From Ruminococcus sp. UBA1828 (GTDB lineage Bacteria > Bacillota > Clostridia > Oscillospirales > Ruminococcaceae): a stretch of DNA of 6,149 bases. The position numbers were made by a program, and so were the translations under genes. The notes beneath the pieces are model-generated. The model saw only the letters and a list, made by a program, of their open reading frames with translations, was not told the DNA's origin and did no database searches. This document shows, one piece after another, positions 1 to 6,149 of this stretch (positions are counted from its first letter, which is position 1; each line of letters opens with the position of its first letter). Where the stretch lies: NCBI GenBank assembly GCA_002338885.1, contig DDJI01000062.1:1-6149 (forward strand), read 5' to 3'.

Positions 1-190
1 CCCGCACGCCGCGCCCCGCTTTCACGCCACGCATCGCAGATAAATGACACTTTCCTTCCCCGCCCCACGGGCGCGCTCCCTGCCTGTGTGCCCGGCCCGA
101 ACGCCGGCGCGCGCTGCGCCCGAAACCATGGCGCCCGACAAACCCCTCTGAACGCTCCACCCCCCCCATATGCCCCGTAATGATAAACCC
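1..190. other. C-rich stretch with no recognisable gene
   Basis: This stretch is strikingly rich in C on the plus strand, with runs such as eight consecutive Cs near 160-168. The open frames across it give low-complexity Arg/Ala/Gly- or Pro-rich peptides without a ribosome binding site or any motif I know. It may be the degenerate downstream region of a gene outside the window. I see no RNA gene or clear terminator in it. Confidence 0.5.
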
Positions 191-198
191 TCGACCGC

Positions 199-228
199 TT
201 GCATAATCGCATAAAGTTGTGCTATAAC
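199..228 (+). promoter_or_regulatory. Predicted promoter of the Crp/Fnr gene
   Basis: A TATAAC -10 element lies at 223-228, preceded by TGC at 220-222, which makes it an extended -10. A weak -35 (TTGCAT, 199-204) sits 18 bp upstream. The start codon is 25 bp beyond. The string GTGCTATAA recurs in the promoter of the next transcription unit at 1017-1025. The call rests on motif matching only. Confidence 0.55.
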
Positions 229-253
229 ATCTTTAGAAAAGAGGGATTAAACC

Positions 254-952
254 GTGCTTAAATCGCTTGATAACAAAAACTCCGATATGGAAAAGGAATC
301 CGTCCTTAAAACCCTTCCGTTTTGGAATAACCTTTCTCAAATCGAAAAAACCCAAATCGTTCAAAACTCCCAAATACAATCCTTCCGTAAAGACCAAATC
401 CTCCATGGCTCCGGTACAAATTGCCTCGGCGCAATCGTCGTCCTCGACGGCGAACTCAGAAGCAGCATCGTCTCCGAAGAAGGTAGGGAAATTACCCTCT
501 TCCGCCTCTATAAGGGCGATAGCTGCGTCCTCTCTGCATCCTGCGTCATAAACGTAATAACCTTCGACGCAACCCTCAGCGCCCAAACTGACTCCCGCCT
601 TTTGGTCATAGGCCCTTCATACTTCTCAAAACTCGCCGACGAAAACGTCTACGTCCGCTGCTTTATGTACGAAAAACTCGCCCAACGCTTCTCAAATGTC
701 ATGTTCTCTATGCAGCAAATCCTCTTCAAAGGCTATGATAAACGCCTCGCTCAGTTCCTTACCTCCGAATATGACCGCACAAAAAACCCCGATATATGCT
801 ATACCCATGAACAAATAGCTGCCCTCACCGGCTCCGCAAGAGAAGTCGTCGCTCGTATGCTTAAACGCTTTTCGCAGGAAAAACTCGTCAGCCTGAAACG
901 CGGATGCGTCACCCTGCTTGACCTCCCCGCACTTAAACGCCTAGGCTCCTAA
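254..952 (+). CDS. Crp/Fnr-family transcriptional regulator
   Basis: This is a 232-residue, normal-length Crp/Fnr protein: an N-terminal cyclic-nucleotide-binding-type beta-roll (about residues 20-125), a dimerisation helix (about 130-165) and a C-terminal winged helix-turn-helix (about 165-228). The beta-roll carries the ...LDGELRSS... and ...LYKGDS... turns. The recognition helix reads R196-E197-V-V-A-R201, matching the R-E-x-x-x-R pattern with which E. coli CRP reads GTGA. Cysteines are at 57, 91, 97, 136, 182 and 218. C91 and C97 flank the SAS turn, but there is no N-terminal FNR-type Fe-S cysteine cluster, so the signal is unknown. The GTG at 254 is chosen because GAGGG (241-245) sits 8 nt before it; the ATG at 287 has no ribosome binding site. 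The gene stands alone upstream of the FTR-like/thioredoxin pair, which it may control. The family is certain; the HcpR, ArcR or other subtype is not. Confidence 0.93.
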   Translation: MLKSLDNKNSDMEKESVLKTLPFWNNLSQIEKTQIVQNSQIQSFRKDQILHGSGTNCLGAIVVLDGELRSSIVSEEGREITLFRLYKGDSCVLSASCVINVITFDATLSAQTDSRLLVIGPSYFSKLADENVYVRCFMYEKLAQRFSNVMFSMQQILFKGYDKRLAQFLTSEYDRTKNPDICYTHEQIAALTGSAREVVARMLKRFSQEKLVSLKRGCVTLLDLPALKRLGS

Positions 953-985
953 ATCATAAAAATTTTTAGATTTCACCTCGATTGC

Positions 986-998
986 GTGACTTAGTCAC
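986..998. promoter_or_regulatory. Perfect 13-bp palindrome, candidate Crp/Fnr operator
   Basis: GTGACTTAGTCAC has 6-bp arms around a single central base at 992. The downstream -10 predicts a transcription start near 1033, which puts the centre at about -41, the class II activator position used by CRP and FNR. The half-site contains GTGA, as expected for an R-E-x-x-x-R recognition helix. The spacer between GTGA and TCAC is 5 bp rather than the 6 bp of classical CRP sites, so this would be a non-standard Crp/Fnr site. The weaker alternative is a small hairpin terminator for the upstream gene. Confidence 0.6.
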
Positions 999-1017
999 TG
1001 TTTTTTCTTTAACTCCG

Positions 1018-1026
1018 TGCTATAAT
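1018..1026 (+). promoter_or_regulatory. Extended -10 promoter of the FTR-like/thioredoxin operon
   Basis: TGC at 1018-1020 is followed by a perfect TATAAT at 1021-1026. At 17 bp spacing the -35 position (998-1003, CTGTTT) matches TTGACA at only two of six bases. A consensus extended -10 with almost no -35 is the usual form of an activator-dependent promoter, in keeping with the palindrome immediately upstream. Confidence 0.7.
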
Positions 1027-1071
1027 GTAACTGCAATATAGATTTGAACCGCTCAAAGGAGGAATGAACCC

Positions 1072-1272
1072 GTGAAAATTACTCTTAACCCTAACCCCGA
1101 TGTGGTCAAAACCGTTAAGGAGGGTCTTAAAAGAACCGGCGGCTATTGCCCTTGCGTTCTGGAAAGATCAGAGGATACAAAATGTATGTGCAAACAGTTT
1201 AAAGAACAAATAAATGACCCAAACTTCGAGGGATATTGTCATTGCATGCTCTACTATAAGTCAAAAGATTAG
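1072..1272 (+). CDS. Small ferredoxin-thioredoxin reductase catalytic-chain-like protein
   Basis: This is a 66-residue soluble protein with six cysteines in three pairs: C26-P-C28, C38-M-C40 and C56-H-C58, that is CPC-X9-CMC-X15-CHC. The catalytic chain of ferredoxin-thioredoxin reductase (FTR) has CPC-X16-CPC-X8-CHC, where four cysteines hold a [4Fe-4S] cluster and two form the redox-active disulfide. By that alignment C28 and C58 would be the active pair and C26, C38, C40 and C56 the ligands. It is shorter than plant or cyanobacterial FTR chains (about 110 residues), and no variable-chain gene is nearby. AGGAGG (1057-1062) lies 9 nt before the GTG start. Thioredoxin follows after 26 bp with its own ribosome binding site, so the likely job is to reduce that thioredoxin using ferredoxin. 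The fold is well supported by the cysteine pairs; the partner is inferred. Confidence 0.85.
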   Translation: MKITLNPNPDVVKTVKEGLKRTGGYCPCVLERSEDTKCMCKQFKEQINDPNFEGYCHCMLYYKSKD

Positions 1273-1298
1273 TATAAAATACAGGAGGTATATCAACT

Positions 1299-1610
1299 AT
1301 GGCAGAAATAAAGGTAACAAAGGATAACTTTGAGAAAGAAGTTCTTCAGTCAAACATCCCCGTGCTTCTTGACTTCTGGGCAACATGGTGCGGCCCGTGC
1401 CAGATGATCGCGCCCGTTTTGGAAGAAGTGGCAAAGGAAAAGGACGGAGCGGTCAAGGTCGGCAAGATAAACGTCGATGAGGAAAGAGAGCTTTCCGCCG
1501 CTTTCGGCATAGCAAGCATCCCGACTTTGGTGCTGATCAAAAAAGGCGTGGCGGTCGATAAAATCGTCGGCTATCACCCTAAGGAAATGATCCTCGACTT
1601 CATCAAGTGA
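1299..1610 (+). CDS. trxA: Thioredoxin
   Basis: This is a 103-residue single-domain thioredoxin of normal length. The active site is W30-C31-G-P-C34, following the conserved FWATW strand-helix junction. D25 is the buried aspartate equivalent to E. coli Asp26, and P75 in the S-I-P-T loop is the cis-proline opposite the disulfide. It reduces disulfides in cytoplasmic proteins. There is no signal peptide. AGGAGG (1283-1288) is 10 nt before the ATG. It is the second gene of an operon with the FTR-like protein and ends just before a strong terminator. No NADPH-thioredoxin reductase gene is adjacent, which fits a ferredoxin-dependent supply of electrons, though such a gene could lie elsewhere in the genome. 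Confidence 0.97.
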   Translation: MAEIKVTKDNFEKEVLQSNIPVLLDFWATWCGPCQMIAPVLEEVAKEKDGAVKVGKINVDEERELSAAFGIASIPTLVLIKKGVAVDKIVGYHPKEMILDFIK

Positions 1611-1636
1611 TAAAGCGATAACTCGGTAAATGTTGC

Positions 1637-1672
1637 AAAAAGCAGCCGGAGAAACACTCCGACTGCTTTTTT
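1637..1672 (+). terminator. Rho-independent terminator, probably bidirectional
   Basis: The inner stem CGGAG/CTCCG (1647-1651 with 1657-1661) closes an AAACA loop. After one C-A mismatch it continues as GCAG/CTGC and an A-tract/T-tract, ending in six Ts (1667-1672). It lies 27 bp after the thioredoxin stop codon. Read on the minus strand the same stem is followed by TTTTT (1641-1637), so it can also end the leftward collagen transcript. It is the first T-run hairpin that transcript would meet. Confidence 0.9.
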
Positions 1673-1786
1673 CGGCGCATGCGTAATTTTTTAAACGCGG
1701 CAGCAGATGCATGACGGCACTTGCACCGGTCAAACCGAATAACCGCCCGCCCCCGCCGCACACTAACCGGCGCGCTTTCTAAAGTC

Positions 1787-1861
1787 GCTCTGAGCATCCG
1801 CTCTGAGCATCCGCTCTGAGCATCCGCTCTGAGCACCCGCTCTGAGCACCTGCCTGAGCAA
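1787..1861. repeat. 13-bp tandem repeat, about five and a half copies
   Basis: GCTCTGAGCATCC occurs three times exactly (1787-1799, 1800-1812, 1813-1825). It is followed by GCTCTGAGCACCC (1826-1838), GCTCTGAGCACCT (1839-1851) and a degenerate partial copy to about 1861. Each unit contains the near-palindrome GCTC-T-GAGC. The period is not a multiple of three and there are no spacers, so it is neither coding nor a CRISPR array. The graded decay from left to right suggests growth by strand slippage. Confidence 0.95.
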
Positions 1862-1878
1862 GCTCCCCGAGCGCCGTC

Positions 1879-1914
1879 ACCCGCCGTCAAGCAAGCACCC
1901 GCCGTCAAGCGAAC
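1879..1914. repeat. 18-bp tandem repeat, two copies
   Basis: ACCCGCCGTCAAGC is found at 1879-1892 and again at 1897-1910, giving an 18-bp period with a 4-bp linker (AAGC, then GAAC). A partial earlier copy (GCGCCGTC) is visible at 1871-1878. It ends 7 bp before the stop codon of the leftward collagen-like gene. No function can be assigned. Confidence 0.8.
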
Positions 1915-1921
1915 GCCGCTG

Positions 1922-4313
<2,392 letters not shown>

Positions 4314-4369
4314 GGTTTCCTCCCCCGATGTTTGTTCAGCGTAGTATATAGTATTCAAGCGCCGCCGCA

Positions 4370-4383
4370 GCGGTTACAACCGC
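4370..4383. promoter_or_regulatory. Palindrome in the divergent intergenic region
   Basis: GCGGTT-AC-AACCGC has perfect 6-bp arms around two central bases. It sits 57 bp upstream of the glycosyltransferase start codon and 33 bp upstream of the PFOR -35 element. It has the form of a repressor or activator site, but I do not recognise the family. It could also be a chance palindrome in GC-rich DNA. Confidence 0.35.
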
Positions 4384-4409
4384 GCATAAAACACAAAAAT
4401 AAATCGTGA

Positions 4410-6149
<1,740 letters not shown>

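Larger units (their letters stand above)
1673..1921. other. C-rich intergenic region with tandem repeats
   Basis: This non-coding stretch lies between the convergent thioredoxin and collagen-like genes. Its first part (1673-1730) holds nothing recognisable; from about 1735 it becomes C-rich on the plus strand and then repetitive (see the 13-bp and 18-bp repeats). Open frames crossing it have no ribosome binding site and give low-complexity Arg/Ser/Cys peptides. On the leftward transcript it would form a 3' untranslated region of about 250 nt. Confidence 0.7.

Noticed and set aside
22..204. Minus-strand open frame of 60 codons in the C-rich left end
   Set aside because: It has a low-complexity Gly/Arg/Ala product, no ribosome binding site and no motif, and it runs into the promoter of the Crp/Fnr gene.
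254..952. Naming the regulator HcpR, ArcR or FNR
   Set aside because: The sequence supports only the Crp/Fnr family. It lacks the FNR Fe-S cysteine pattern, and no hcp or arginine-pathway gene is in the window to identify a subtype.
986..1010. Hairpin terminator for the Crp/Fnr gene (GTGAC-TTA-GTCAC followed by a T-run)
   Set aside because: The stem is only 5 bp with a 3-nt loop, and its position near -41 of the next promoter fits an operator better. A weak double role cannot be excluded.
1064..1075. Mini-ORF ATG-AAC-CCG-TGA whose stop overlaps the GTG start of the FTR-like gene
   Set aside because: Its ATG is one base from the AGGAGG, too close for initiation, whereas the GTG is at a normal 9-nt distance.
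1787..1861. Possible CRISPR array
   Set aside because: The units are 13 bp and directly adjacent with no spacers, and no cas gene is present.
1350..1908. Two minus-strand open frames antisense to thioredoxin and across the 13-bp repeat
   Set aside because: They arise from the codon pattern of thioredoxin and from the repeat. They have no ribosome binding site, and the bidirectional terminator lies inside them.
4343..4357. Possible sporulation or vegetative promoter for the glycosyltransferase operon (minus-strand TGAATA and TATACT)
   Set aside because: TGAATA overlaps the TATACT region instead of standing about 17 bp before it, and no matching -35 or -10 partner is found at proper spacing.
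4314..4358. Fifteen-codon N-terminal extension of the glycosyltransferase
   Set aside because: There is no ribosome binding site before 4358, while GGGAGGA precedes the ATG at 4313, and family members begin close to the SLCIIAKNEE motif.

Overview
The window looks like chromosomal DNA from an obligately anaerobic, probably gut-dwelling member of the Clostridia (Firmicutes). Evidence: a single-chain pyruvate:ferredoxin oxidoreductase (PFOR), strong AGGAGG-type ribosome binding sites, a clostridial-style Crp/Fnr regulator, a small ferredoxin-thioredoxin-reductase-like protein and an exosporium-type collagen-like protein. No transposase, phage gene, RNA gene or CRISPR array is visible.

Left part (1-1672, plus strand): a C-rich stretch with no recognisable gene (1-190), a promoter, a Crp/Fnr-family regulator (254-952), then a separate promoter driving a two-gene unit: a 66-residue protein with CPC, CMC and CHC cysteine pairs like the catalytic chain of ferredoxin-thioredoxin reductase (1072-1272), and thioredoxin with WCGPC (1299-1610). 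The unit ends at a hairpin terminator (1637-1672). A perfect 13-bp palindrome, GTGACTTAGTCAC, is centred about 41 bp before the predicted transcription start of the thiol-redox pair. That is where an activating Crp/Fnr protein would sit, and the regulator's recognition helix carries the CRP-like residues that read GTGA.

Middle (1673-1921): a C-rich non-coding stretch with a 13-bp tandem repeat (about five copies) and a second, 18-bp repeat. Both would lie in the 3' untranslated part of the leftward collagen transcript.

Right-middle (1922-4313, minus strand): a two-gene operon. A TPR-containing family 2 glycosyltransferase (4313-3219) is followed after 16 bp by a 426-residue collagen-like protein (3202-1922) with a ten-cysteine N-terminal head, about 75 Gly-X-Y units rich in threonine, and a C-terminal globular domain of the BclA type. 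The pairing suggests that the glycosyltransferase decorates the collagen-like threonines. The product is probably a spore-surface or cell-surface filament.

Right end (4370-6149): a divergent intergenic region with a good promoter and overlapping inverted and direct repeats, then the first 545 codons of PFOR (nifJ/por), cut by the window end. PFOR reduces ferredoxin, and the FTR-like protein could pass those electrons to thioredoxin. The two outer modules may therefore be linked through ferredoxin, although this is inferred only from proximity and known biochemistry.
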